A stretch of 60,000 nt of DNA from Owenia fusiformis (GCA_903813345.2 CAIIXF020000005.1:21829375-21889374), one strand, 5' to 3'. Counted from the first letter of the stretch, positions 11,605-22,345 are shown. Numbers and translations: made by a program. Notes: a model not told the origin generated them from the letters alone.

Positions 11605-12600
11605 CTATGTATTGTTGTCATGGAGAAAATTGCTGACGATGATAAAAAGTTTACTTAGTTCTGCTAAGGATAATGTCTCGTCACAATATAAGAGAAAATT
11701 AAGTTTATCATCCATGTTTGTTAGTTGACTGATCTTATTATAAAAATTATTGTTGACCTCTTCCATCAGGGCATGCCTATTAATTTGGCTTAGAGGACAA
11801 TTGAAAAATAAATGTTTTAGTGTTTCGGGTTTGCCGCAAGAACAATGAGCCGAGTCTATAAAAGTAAATTGGTGTGCAAAAAGTCTTGCTTTCAAAAATA
11901 AGTCAACACGAGCTCTGTTGAGAGTGATTTCTTGAGACATTGTTAAATTAATCAGGGACGTTGAACTGATTATTCTCTTGGGCAGATAGTGTTTATTACT
12001 TTCTTTTTTGAACGATGGTAGGGAAAATTTTAAGGCATATTCTAAAAGAGGTTTAGGTAGTTTGTTCCACAGTGATATTGCATTAGGAATAGGAGATTTA
12101 ATAAATTGGGCAGTTGACCTTATAGGAATTTGGTATACATGTACCTCTGTATTGCTTGTTCTTCTGGTAGCTGGATTTTTGAATTCTTCGAATATTGAAG
12201 ATACATAGGAGGGTACCTGGTTTCTGATTACTTTGTACATGAAGTTAAGAATGTGTTGTTCCCTCCTTTGGGATAGTGTGCACCAGTTTAAGACCCCCAT
12301 AACTTTACCTGTATCAGAGCCACGGAGACACCCAGAACACAATAATGCAGCCTGATAATGTAACTTGCTAGGGATATTGATCAGTACTTGAGTTGATGAA
12401 TGATAAAGAATGTCTGCGTAGTCAAAATGAGGCCTTATGAATGAGTTGTACATTGTCTCCAAATGTTTCGAGTTAATTTTTGATGTAAGTGCCTTCAATG
12501 GATTAAGCAGTTTTTGTACTCTCTTGACAATGTCATATATATGATTTTTGTCAGAAAGAATATAATCAAAAGTATACCCTAGATGCTTATGAAGATTATT
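11605..12600 (-). pseudogene. LINE ORF2 C-terminal part (thumb and Cys-rich end)
   Basis: The frame runs from about 12,600, with in-frame KHLGYTFDYILS before the first ATG, to a stop at 11,605. The visible order is the 'HLG' motif after the palm, the thumb (MYNSFIRPHFDYADILYHS), a connecting region, and a C-terminal zinc-knuckle-like CSCG-x4-LKHLFFNC. Length and order match residues about 640-977 of the ORF2 at 37,608-40,541. No catalytic YADD remains, so the product cannot reverse-transcribe. A TAG at about 12,625 separates it from the upstream remnant. Confidence 0.85.
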
Positions 12601-12676
12601 CCTTTTAATTTCCCCATTTCCAAGCTAAAGGTGGCGGAGAAGGAAATACACAGCCCTGGCTTTGAAAGATAACTTT

Positions 12677-13216
12677 TCAGGCTTGAAATCTAGTTTCCAT
12701 TTTAAAATCTTGATCATGGTACCCAGCTTCACAGATTCCAGCAACTTTAATCTGATCTAGTTCTATTCTTTGGGTGAGTATGTCAAAACGAGCACCGTTA
12801 TCAGAGCCGATGCTGTTTATATTGCTGAATAAAACGTTCAAATGATCAAAATGGACCACATTTCTACTCGGTGGACCTGGGTTAGTATGAATATCACCTG
12901 CCCTTATAAGTAATACTTTTAATAGATTGCAAGATAAGATAAGGTAGATGAGGTGAATCCACGAATAAGATAATGAAAAAATGGTTAAAAGGCATTTTCT
13001 AGTGCTTGACCATTTTCTGAGCCTCGTGTATTTAAAGGTGCTAAAGGGAATGAGTAACGCCATAATTGAAATGTACGTCAGAATAAAACAATTTTTCGTA
13101 GCAACAAGTAATTGATCGGCTATCGACAAATGCCATGTTACATCGATCATAACTACTAAAAGCGTGAGACAATAAATCATAAGTAGATTGAATTTTGCCA
13201 AAATATGGAAGCACAT
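12677..13216 (-). pseudogene. LINE ORF2 N-terminal remnant with 2A-like motif
   Basis: The 179-codon frame has about 100 residues dominated by hydrophobic stretches (e.g. LMIYCLTLLVVMIDV), then RAGDIHTNPGP at 12,872-12,898, then an apurinic endonuclease start (VLFSNINSIGS, IKVAGICEAG). The Glu of the 2A consensus D-x-E-x-NPGP is His here. After GYHDQD the frame leaves homology: another minus frame across 12,705-12,640 reads KWKLDFKPEKL, the reverse-transcriptase segment that normally lies hundreds of residues downstream. The element has thus lost most of the endonuclease and palm. A start further upstream (about 13,304) in another frame suggests extra frameshifts. Confidence 0.8.
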
Positions 13217-13559
13217 TTGTTTCTTTTGCTGGAAGTTTTAAATCTGTGAACAGCATTAAAGGAATTAAAGAAGCCCACCCTTGCCCTATATTGGAGTAAA
13301 TCAATATTCATTTAACCTATACCTGACCTTCCCCACCCAGACCCAAGGATCCCCCCAGATGCACATCGTCCATGAAGAATCAGCTTTTGGTAATACATGC
13401 AATCAGAAATATAGTCATCAGCAGTGCAGCTGTAACAAGTTAATATTAAATTCAGTTATTCCAAATTCTTAAATATCAAGAAAATGCATATTTCCAGAGG
13501 ACAATGAGCATAGTAATACAAAAATATATAACATATAAAGTCTACCAATCTACTTTTAG

Positions 13560-13599
13560 TAATACCATGGGCTTAGCTAGTTGAAAGCCCATGGTAATA
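13560..13599. repeat. Short perfect-arm hairpin
   Basis: Arms of 15 bp (taataccatgggctt / aagcccatggtaata, one mismatch) around a 10-base loop. 'taccatgggcttt' also occurs twice at 48,635-48,740, so this may be the end of a dispersed element. The flanking 13,311-13,559 and 13,600-14,000 hold nothing recognisable. Confidence 0.6.
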
Positions 13600-14002
13600 C
13601 TCATGGAGGTAAAAGTAAAATCCCAGACTAAATTGGGTTGGGCATCTTACATATGGAATAGTGCTAGAACTATTAAGTTGTATCGAAAGATCATGTTTAC
13701 CTTGATAACTCTTAAATCAAAAGGTGCTAACTAGTCATGAAATCATTAACTTCATCAATATCATTGGCAATCATAGTCTAAATCAAGTTGGGTAGCTTAC
13801 TTATACAGTAGAATAGTTAAGGTACCAAAGATTATTATTATATGTACATTGTTAAAACCGTATGAGATTTTATGAAAAATAGGGAGCATTTAGTATGGTG
13901 TAATATGCTAAGACTTGTTGGGGAGCTTTCTTTTAGTATAATAATGATTGATACCATAAATTACCAAACTTGAAAACCCATGAAGCCCATGATTCACTAA
14001 TT

Positions 14003-14230
14003 TAAGCAATGTTAATTAATCATGTCATTCAAGCAGTAAGACCTTAAGTCACGCATTGACTTAGTTTGACTTAAAGCTAGGTTTGCTTGATTAAATGTGA
14101 TCATCATTTTTGAATGACACATTTAGTTAACATTGCTTGACTAATGTGTGACTCTAGGTCTTAATGTTTGTAAGGTCAAGCAATGCTAATTAAATGTGTC
14201 ATTCAAGTCACACATTAGTCAAGCAATGTT
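14003..14230. repeat. Foldback repeat (three copies of one arm)
   Basis: A segment with 'aagcaatgttaatta', 'atgt(g)tcattcaa' and 'aagtcac(g/a)cat' occurs forward at about 14,003-14,060, inverted at 14,115-14,165 and forward again at 14,172-14,226. It is a small MITE-like foldback. No coding capacity. Confidence 0.65.
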
Positions 14231-14439
14231 AATTGCCCTTTGAAATGGCATTATTGTACTAGTAATTTTCAATTCCAATCGTGAAACTTGCCTGCTTAAG
14301 ATTTTACGGGAAATCAACACGGGATGAAGATTGTTCACCTTCCTGGCTTACCTCTGAAAGCCTGTACCTTGTTATCTCTTTATATAGGTTAGCGAGAGCG
14401 CTGCGCCTGCGCAGTTTTAAACTTTGGTGCACACTTTAA

Positions 14440-14935
14440 AAGCTCTGCCTATAGGATTCCTGTTTTAAGTTATTTTTGTTCAACATCAATATAGAAAAGT
14501 CTCCTTTGACTCCTGGTTCAAAAGCTTGCCTATTTTCAAAATGATTGCCATTTTTTGTCTCGCGAAATTCACTTTTGGCCTATTTTCTAGCTTTACAAAT
14601 AATTTCAGGTGTCCTGCATTGTTAAAGCCATGTCAATGTAAAGAGTAGTTGTATGGAATAATTTTGTATCCAAAAATTGGCAGAAAGTTATATCCCCTTT
14701 TTATTTTCAGCCATTTTAGTTAACATTGATTTGTCCATCTGTCTCGCGAAATCCATTTTAGGACAATTTGCCTTAAAACCTCTGTTCATATGATTCCCAT
14801 TTTCAGTTATTTAGTTCAACATCAATACAGAAAAGTCTCCTGTGACTTCTGGTTCAAAAGCTAGCCTATTTTTAAAATGGTCCCCATCTTACCCACGGTA
14901 CTTTTTATTTCAAAATCATCAAGTTCTCAGAAATT
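14440..14935 (+). repeat. Single ~340-bp family unit plus start of a second
   Basis: It matches the family at 18,587-19,700: 'attcctgttttaagttatt', 'gttcaacatcaata', 'gactcctggttcaaaagc', 'gcgaaattcacttttggcc', 'catgtcaatgtaaagagtag'. The hairpin and (GTCC)n head are absent, so the copy is truncated at its left end. Confidence 0.75.
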
Positions 14936-15160
14936 CAAATCTGACTTAAGATTGAACTCATAATATTGTAAGCAATTAGGTGGTGACATTTTGTCATGTT
15001 AATGGCTTGTTTGACATGTTTTCATCAATTAAATCAATGTTTATTTTTGAAATATGAGTGTCCCATTTTTTGGACCACCCTGTTTATTGTTTAAATCATT
15101 AACTTAAGGAAAACATTATATTTTTAAAAAATGATACTGAATATCTTTTTGGGGTTTCAG

Positions 15161-15249
15161 ATCCAATGTTACCCTCAGAGAGCGAGCTGATTGGCCAGTC
15201 ATCAGATGTGGAGGTCGAAAAATCCCAGCAGCAAGAGACCCAAGAATAA
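15161..15249 (+). CDS. Possible 3'-terminal coding exon, gene unknown
   Basis: A good acceptor ('ctttttggggtttcag', ending at 15,160) precedes a frame that starts in phase after two bases and runs 28 codons to TAA at 15,247. The predicted tail contains PMLPSESELIGQSSDVEVEK and ends in a Gln/Glu-rich stretch: hydrophilic, acidic, with balanced base composition unlike the surrounding AT-rich repeats. The stop overlaps an AATAAA. No upstream exon was found within the window. A chance open stretch behind a chance acceptor is the alternative. Confidence 0.35.
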
Positions 15250-16190
15250 AATATCATAAGTGACATGAAACCAACATAAGTGACATCTTTGAATCAAATG
15301 ATGTTAATTATAGTTCAGTTATATACTTGCAGTGTGGAAATCCCAGAATCTAACACATGGTTTATTGACTAGTGCTGAGATCCTCTCTCCAGACACCTGT
15401 ATCATGATAAATACCTTTAGACAGTTTAACAATAGGTGTATATTGTATTGTATTGTATTTTGTTAACCACTAATGCTGGTGAGCAATACCTCTAGGGTAT
15501 ATCCTGTATAAACATGTACGGTTGTAATTGTAAATGAATGCAATCATGAAAAGCAGACCCAGGAACTCCTCCTTGAAGAGCCCTGTGTTCTTTTATGTGC
15601 ACTCATACATACATGTAGTCATACAAGTATACACCACAGTCTTTTGTACGTGTTGTGGATCACTCAAGTCAAACACTCTAGAGAACTTTACGAAAACAAG
15701 CAAATTAAGTCTTGTCTGAACCAGGGATTGAATCTAGGATATACATGTATTATTATATTATTTAGACCTTTTATACAAGGTGTCTCAAAAAAGGAAACCA
15801 AGATTAAATCGCTAATTTCTCAAAGATGAATAATGTTAGGGGAAATTTGCAGGTACCTTCACTGGTGTAGCATTGGTATTTTGTTAGTGTACACCATGAG
15901 TGAGCGAAGTGAACGAGCTTTGAGTTGGGTTTGGGGGGTTCTCTCCCCCAAGGCAATTTAACTGAAATGAAATTGCGTTTGAAGCATTCTGGGAAATTCG
16001 ACTAATATGGACTAAAACTGTACAATGTATCATTTTGCTTTTCATATACATGTATTGTTACTTCATGTATTCAGAATATCCAGAATTTTAAAGTCACAGT
16101 GGTTCAATTTCCATAGTACCCTTATGTATCTGATAGTTATATAAATTCAAATATGTCCATATTATCTGACCAATATAAGATATTTCACTT
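15250..16190. other. No gene seen; possible 3' UTR and intergenic DNA
   Basis: It includes a short (tattg)n run at about 15,440-15,465 and no long open frames. 15,250-15,530 could be the 3' UTR of the exon above; nothing in the sequence proves it. Confidence 0.35.
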
Positions 16191-16194
16191 TTTA

Positions 16195-17255
16195 TCGCAC
16201 CCTAAGGTGCTATATTGTAATCAGTTTGCCGGGCGGTTGGGCGGGCAGGCGGCTGGGCCGTTGGGCGGGCGGCCCGAATAATCTTGTCTACAGGTTTCCA
16301 GCCAAACCGTTTGAGGGATTCATTTGAAATTCTCAGGGATGTTTCTACCTATGAAAGTTTAGAACTTATTAGTTTTTGGGCATTCTGGGTAAATGTTAAG
16401 GCGGCCTTTTTGGATTTTCCGTCCTAAGATCTTGTCTGTCAAGGCTTGTCTACAGGTTTCCAGCCAAACCGTTTGAGGGATTCATTTGAAATTCTCAGGG
16501 ATGTTTCAACCTGTGAAAGTTTAGAACTGATTAGTTTCGGCATTCTGGGTAAATGTTAAGGTGGCCATTTTGGATTTTCCGTTCTAAAACCTTGTCTGTC
16601 AAGGCTTGTCTACAGGTTTCCAGCCAAACCGTTTGAGGGATTCTTTTGAAATTCTCAGGGATGTTTCTACCTATGAAAGTTTAGAACTGATTACTTTTTC
16701 GGCATTCTGGGTAAATGTTAAGGCGGCCATTTTGGATTTCCGTCCTAAAATCTTGTCTGTCAAGGCTTGTCTACAGGTTTCCAGCCAAACGGTTTGAGGG
16801 ATTCATTTGAAATTCTCAGGGATGTTTCTACCTATGAAAGTGTAGAACTGATTAGTATTGCGGCATTCTTGGTAAATGTAAAGGCGGCCATTTTGGATTT
16901 TCCGTCCTAAAATCTTGTCTGTCAAGGCTTGTCTACAGGTTTCTAGCCAAACCGTTTGAGGGATTCATTTGAAATTCTCAGGAATGTTTTTACCTATGAA
17001 AGTTTAGAACTGATTAGTTTTTCGACATTCTGGATAAATGTTAAGATGGCCATTTTGGATTTTCCATCCTAAAATCTTGTCTGTCAAGGCTTGTCTACAG
17101 GTTTCCAGCCAAACCGTTTGAGGGATTCATTTGAAATTCTCAGGGATGTTTCTACCTATGAAAGTTTAGAACTGATTAGTTTTTCGGCATTCTTGGTAAA
17201 TGTTAAGGTGGCCATTTTTTGATTTTTCGTCCTAAAATCGTGTCTGTGAAGGCTT
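16195..17255 (+). repeat. Hairpin + regular 161-bp tandem array (six copies)
   Basis: A gcaccctaaggtgc hairpin (16,197-16,210) and a G-rich 'gggcgggcaggcggctggg' stretch, in the place where relatives carry (GTCC)n, precede the units. 'caggtttccagccaaac' (or a one-base variant) starts at 16,291, 16,453, 16,613, 16,774, 16,936 and 17,098, a period of 160-162 bp. The units are very similar to one another and belong to the same family as 1425-3885. A degenerate further unit lies at about 17,460-17,600. Confidence 0.9.
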
Positions 17256-17600
17256 GTTTTAAAAAATAGAAAAGAATTTCCCATTTAGAGCAATGTTAAA
17301 TTAAAACATTTTTTTAGAAATAACAAAACAGTCAATCTTTCCAATTTTCACATATTTTGTAATACATCAGTATATCTTTTACCAGGATATTTTTCAGGAA
17401 AATCTGATTGTAGAAAAAAAGCTGATACACTGTGAAGTAATACCTTAAAACGTGTCTCTTGAGGGTCATTTACAGGTTTCATGGATTCATCCTAAAATTT
17501 TAGAGATATTTCTATGGAAAGTTTAGAACTGATTAGTTTTTAGGCAGTCTGGGTAAATGTTAAGGTGGCCATTTTGAATATTCCATCCCGAAAAGTGTAT

Positions 17601-18240
17601 TCTGTTCAAGGGTGCGATTCTGTTCACCGTGTGGCTTATTGTGATTTTATAACAGGGGGTCTATGGAAAATCTCCTTGACCTAGAAGTTACATTTTCAAA
17701 GAAAATTTAATTTCAAAGCTGATAAGCACTTTTTGAAACCACATATCTAGATGTAATTTAACATGGTGATTTTGAATATGATGTCTACTATCACTTTGAC
17801 TGAAGTTTGAATATTTAATGATGTAAATCAAGATTATTTCTACTCGCATCTAGTCTACAGTGCTCACCACAGATACATTAGACTACATGGCATCTTGATT
17901 TTCGATCACTTTTCCCAGACCATGGTGATTTGAGACTTCATACTTTCCAATAATGTCTAGATACACTAAATATCCCTTAAAGGATTGGTATCAATATGGA
18001 GAACTGAATTCAACAAAGTTTTTCTCTTAAATCAATCATTGAAAACATTCTGTAAAAAACATGGTATTTTATGTAATATTGACTGATTGACAACAATTCA
18101 ATGCAAAAATTATTTAGAAATATTTTATATAACTGTTTTTGTTAACATTTCTTGTTTTTTTAGTGCAATTGTTTTTGCTCCTTTCTACCAATTCTTGAGA
18201 ATGAAATAAAATGTCTTTCCAAACCTTGATGGAAAAAATA
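17601..18240. other. No recognisable feature
   Basis: AT-rich DNA without a long open frame or visible repeat. It may be unique sequence between two repeat insertions. Confidence 0.4.
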
Positions 18241-18246
18241 GCATTT

Positions 18247-18456
18247 ACAACATGTTTTTAGACCTCTCAATATTATATAGTTATACAAAGGAATTTTTGG
18301 TTGATTTTAAAAATGTATTCAAAAAATTAAAACAAAATCCCCCCAAAATAGATAAAAATCAAGATAAACCTTTTATTTTATTAACAAGATACTTTTTTAA
18401 AATCAACCAAAATGTCCTTTGTACAATTACAATATTGAGAGACCTAAACATGTTGT
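18247..18456. repeat. Foldback (MITE-like) element with ~66-bp arms
   Basis: The left arm, 18,247-18,313, and the right arm, 18,393-18,456, are imperfect inverted copies: 'acaacatgttt', 'agacctctcaatatt', 'gtacaaagga' and 'ttttggttgattttaaaa' occur in both. The loop is about 80 bp. The 88-codon frame across it is incidental. Confidence 0.8.
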
Positions 18457-18585
18457 GTTTATGTCATTTTGTTCTAGTGAGGTTCGGAAAGATGTTTCAT
18501 TTCACTCTGGAAACATGATACCAAGAACAAAACAAGTGTTTGATGTGTTTTCTAAAACAATATAGATGAAAGTATATATATTTTT

Positions 18586-19700
18586 AGCTCACATGGTGAG
18601 CTTTTGCAATCCCTCACTTGTCCGTCTGTCTGTCTGTCCGTCCGTCAACAATAGTGGCACGTTTTAGAACCTCTGTCGATGGGATTCCTGTTTTAAGTTA
18701 TTTCTGTTCAACATCAATACAGAAAACTCCCATATGACTCCTGGTTCAAAAGCTCGCCTATTTTCTAAATGGCCGCCATTTTTGTCTCACGAAATTCACT
18801 TTTGACCCATTTCCTAGCTTTACAAATGATTTCAGGTGTCCTACATTGTAAAAATCCATGTCAATGTAAAGAGTAGATATTTGAAATAATTTTGTTACAA
18901 AAAATCAGCGAAAAATTATATCCATTTTTTTATTTTCAGCCATTTTAGTTAACATTGATTTGTTCATCTGACTCGCGAAATCCACTTTTCCGCCAACAAC
19001 AGTGGCACGTTTTAAAACCTCTGTCGATAGGATTCCTGTTTTAAGTTATTTCTGTTCAACATCAATAAAGAAAACTCCCCTATGACTCCTGGTTCAAAAG
19101 CTCACCTATTTTCAAAATGGCCGCCATTTTTGTCTCGTGAAATTCACTTTTGATCTATTTTCTAGCTTTACAAATAATTTCAAGTGTCCTACATTGTAAA
19201 AATCCATGTCAATGTAAAGAGTAGATGTATGAAATAATTTTGTTACAAAAAATCAGCAAAAAATTATACCCATTTTTTCAGCCATTTTAGTTAACATTGA
19301 TTTGTCCATGTCTCGCAAAATCCACTTTTGGACCATTTGCCTTAAACCCTCTGTTGATAGGATTCCTGTTTTAAGTTAATTTTGTTCAACATCAATACAA
19401 AAAACTCTCCTATGACTCTTGGCTCAAAAGCTCGCCTATTTTCAAAATGGTCGCCATTCTTGTCTCGCGAAATTCACTTTTGGCCCATTTCCTAGCTTTA
19501 CAAATAATTTCAGCTGTCCTGCATTGTAAAAAGCCATGTCACTGTAAGGAGTAGTTGTATGAAATAATTTTGTTACAAAAAATCGGCAAAATATTATATC
19601 TGTTTTTTTTATTTTCAGCCATTTTAGTTAACATTGATTTGTCCATCTGTCTCGCAGTCAGTCCAAAATAGTGGCAAGTTTTAAAACCTCTGTCTGTCAA
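18586..19700 (+). repeat. Hairpin + (GTCC)n + ~340-bp tandem units (three copies)
   Basis: A perfect agctcacatggtgagct palindrome (18,586-18,602) and a short gtccgtctgtctgtctgtcc run are followed by units in which 'gttcaacatcaata' recurs at about 18,706, 19,053 and 19,384. Each unit carries 'caaaatggccgccatttttg' and, half a unit later, 'cagccattttagttaacattg'. Confidence 0.9.
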
Positions 19701-19959
19701 CACTTGGCTTTTCTTAAAGTTATGGAGAATTCACAGGCGGATGACAAACTGTCTATTTTATGTATAGTGCTATTGAGACTGATTATGACTGTTTAGAAAC
19801 ATGTTTAAAGTATAGACAATGAAAATCTAGTGATATAATACTACAGTTACCTGTACATGTTGAAAGTTTAAAGCACTATATTTATTTTGAACTGTCTATG
19901 TTATAACATGCATTCATATTTTGTTAATAGAGACTCTTGAGTAAACTTGAGTTTAAAGT

Positions 19960-20114
19960 TTAAAGGGGAGATGTAATGTTATGTAACTATTTCAAAGAGT
20001 TTATGCATCTGAGTCTGTTAACTAGTTCAATATGTTCAAACTAGATTGCCATCTGGTGGCTGAATAAACACGTTTTAATGTGAACACTTGTCTTAGTTTA
20101 ATAATGTTCACCTG
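19960..20114 (+). mobile_element. LTR-like terminus (polypurine tract plus LTR start)
   Basis: 'tttaaaggggagatg' at about 19,958-19,972 looks like a polypurine tract directly followed by TGTAATGTTATG, as at the 3' end of Ty3-type elements. The segment has a polyadenylation-like 'gaataaaca' and is cut at 20,112-20,114 by the Harbinger-like element; 'ctgcacagcgataaca' continues at 26,386. No gag, protease or integrase was seen upstream. The call rests on end structure alone. Confidence 0.35.
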
Positions 20115-20280
20115 AGGCCTCATCACCTGCTCATCGCAAGATTTGCGGTTACGTCTGCGTTGCGCTTGCGAATCGACAATTTTCGCAAGCGCAACTCCTG
20201 AGTTGCGTTTTATCACGTGCTCGTCGCAACGCAGATCGCAACTTAAGTGGTAGATTACCACATGCGATCGCAAGATGTAC
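20115..20280 (+). repeat. Left terminal inverted repeat with CGCAACGC subterminal motifs
   Basis: An 18-bp exact terminal match to the other end, then GC-rich repeats (gcgttgcgcttgcgaat, cgcaagcgcaac, cgcaacgcagatcgcaac). The GC content contrasts sharply with neighbouring DNA. Subterminal clusters like this are usually transposase-binding sites. Confidence 0.7.
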
Positions 20281-20506
20281 ATGTAGACTCCAACTAAACT
20301 GGCGGGAAAATAAAATTTATAATGTGTCTCTCGACTTGATGGGTTTGACAGTTATTGTCACAGCTATTGAGGTATTCTAATTTTAGAATCCGTCTCATTG
20401 GTTGTAATTTTAACACCACGTACGCGCATCAGAAAACGCGGCAAAACATATTAGGTCATTTTAGAGTTTGCTTGCTATACAAGTACTGTAGACAACGGAG
20501 CTAAAG

Positions 20507-20790
20507 ATGTCAGTCTGTTCTAAAAACTGGCTTAATAGGGAAATTGAAGTATTATTATCGCTTGTTGAACAATATGCTCATGTCATCCTATCTCCTCTAA
20601 GTGGGGCCCTGACTGCGGAAAGACCCCGGGGGAAAGACAGGATTCTACATGGGACGACATTGCCAATCAAATATCTACAGTCAGATCCTTAAATAATTAC
20701 TATCGATTTCAAAAAGACATTTTGCCGCACATATAATAAATTGTTACCTCAGGGAATTAAGAACTATATTTTCTCCGTTCTGGAAAATAC
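20507..20790 (+). pseudogene. Myb/SANT-like protein N-terminus (Harbinger accessory), frameshifted
   Basis: ATG at 20,507 opens SKNWLNREIEVLLSLVEQYA and continues to a Ser/Gly-Ala-Leu-Thr-Ala-Glu-Arg region. This is the pattern of the Myb/SANT-like DNA-binding domain carried by Harbinger elements: aromatic-charged start, a helix with LLxLVxxY, then a helix starting TWDDIANQI. That last helix is in another frame at about 20,640-20,675, so a frameshift lies near 20,630-20,640. The annotated frame ends at 20,692; the shifted frame goes on to about 20,735. Family assignment is by pattern only. Confidence 0.55.
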
Positions 20791-20799
20791 AAATATACA

Positions 20800-22190
20800 T
20801 GTTCTGCAACAATCCATTTTAAAATAACATTTCACCTCTTATACAACTACAGTATACCATACTTTGTATTTCTTTATCAATCAATTGATACAATAAAATT
20901 ACCAGATATACAAATTGAACAATTTTCATTTTGGTTTGAGACTACAAACAATGGCTGCCATTTGAAAAGTGGATTCACATGTTTACAAACTATCCACCAT
21001 ACGCTGATATAAAGATGTATCGCAAAAAGCTCGCGCACGCATTGTTACACATTTTGTGGCGTAATCCAGAGGATCCTCGCTTTTAACATGGTAGAATGTG
21101 ACGTTTTTGAGAAAAATGTACACAAATGAAAATCCTTTCGTCCTCCACATTTACCTCTCTATCTCAAAACATTTTAGACGAATAACTCTGATATCATATA
21201 TATATTGTTAATGGGCTAGGAGCATCATAAAACACGAATCAATTGATATTTTAGGTGAAATAAATATACGTGTTGCTGTGCTTGAAAATAGGCGAATGGC
21301 GTAAATTAGCCCTATTTTGATGAATTTTGAAAACCTTTCGTCCTCCACTTTTCCACATACAACAGAAAACACATACTTTTGCGAACAAAATCAACTATTT
21401 ATTAATAAACTAGAGTTTAGGAGCAAAATAATCATGTATGATTTATTAAAAATTGATCTCGTATTTTTGGTTTAATGTACACCTGAAAAGTTGAAGGAAC
21501 AAAAAAATGAGCAGAAAAGGTCGCTGTCAACAGATTCTATTTTTCAAACTCTATGACGTCACAATATGGGACGCTTACTAAAATTCATCCTTTGAAATAA
21601 AACTTCTATCTACCTTTATCAAGACGAACAATAAGTATAATAGTCATATATTTTTGAGTTATGAGCGTTTAAAGACGAAAAATAATTCAAAATGTAACGT
21701 GTCAACAGGGAATATTTGCCAGATGTTTTAAAGAACGCGCAAGAATTGTGAACGGAGTGTAGTTGATCTAAAAACTTCATCGAAACAGCTTTAAAATGAT
21801 ATACAACTTTAATTAGAATATTATTTTATAATCCGGGGAATCAAAGTTACATTCACGCGATACCCCTAAAAAACAAATGCGCCACCTTTTTGCGACACGT
21901 CAAAGCCTTGGAGACATTTATTCTGCTAATAATCATTTACAGGAGTATATATTCTAGCAATGGAGGAGTGTTTGGCACATTAAATGTTCAAATTCAGCAA
22001 ACTGTGCCAAATATTTCAGGTGTCTTTTATTTTTGGATCAGACTACGGAGTAGAAAGAACGTAGAGTAATTAAGCTCTTTCCTCTATATACTTGCATGGA
22101 CCAGCATTTCATTCATTTCAATGAAAACATAAATCAATCATGGAAATTATGTTTTCAAAAGCATTCCATCTAGAGCAGTATATATTTCTG
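20800..22190. other. Transposon interior without recognisable gene
   Basis: About 1.4 kb of AT-rich DNA with no frame longer than 60 codons. This is where a Harbinger transposase would be expected, but no trace is recognised. Confidence 0.4.
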
Positions 22191-22240
22191 AGGGTGTATT
22201 CCACGCAGCTCGTGTAGATATCGTAAATATATAGAGGATA

Positions 22241-22345
22241 TCTTATGATTTATGAGTGATATGATTTTTATCCACGAATGGATATGATATCTGCACGAGA
22301 GAGTGCAGATATCAATATCCATGAGTGGATTAAAATCATATCACG
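22241..22345. repeat. 'gatatc' hairpin element, 41-bp arms
   Basis: 'gtgatatgatttttatccac...gatatctgcac' and its inverted copy 'gtgcagatatc...gtggattaaaatcatatcac' are separated by six bases. Related hairpins occur at 28,075-28,170 and 28,484-28,617. Confidence 0.75.

Larger units (their letters stand above)
11356..13310 (-). mobile_element. Internally deleted LINE of the 2A-bearing type
   Basis: On the minus strand the 5' part (to about 12,710) encodes hydrophobic segments, a 2A-like motif and the first endonuclease residues. The 3' part (about 12,720 down to 11,605) encodes the end of the reverse transcriptase, the thumb and a cysteine-rich C-terminus. Most of the endonuclease and the catalytic palm are missing. 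A 3' region (11,356-11,604) ends near 'tatagtataaactttattgaag'. The protein is closest to the complete copy at 37,445-45,017. Confidence 0.85.

Noticed and set aside
11605-12498. Host gene of 297 codons
   Set aside because: The thumb and Cys-rich end match the LINE ORF2 at 37,608-40,541 in order and wording; it is a retrotransposon relic.
16195-17255. CRISPR-like regular repeat array
   Set aside because: Whole ~161-bp units are repeated without unique spacers; it is satellite DNA in an animal genome.
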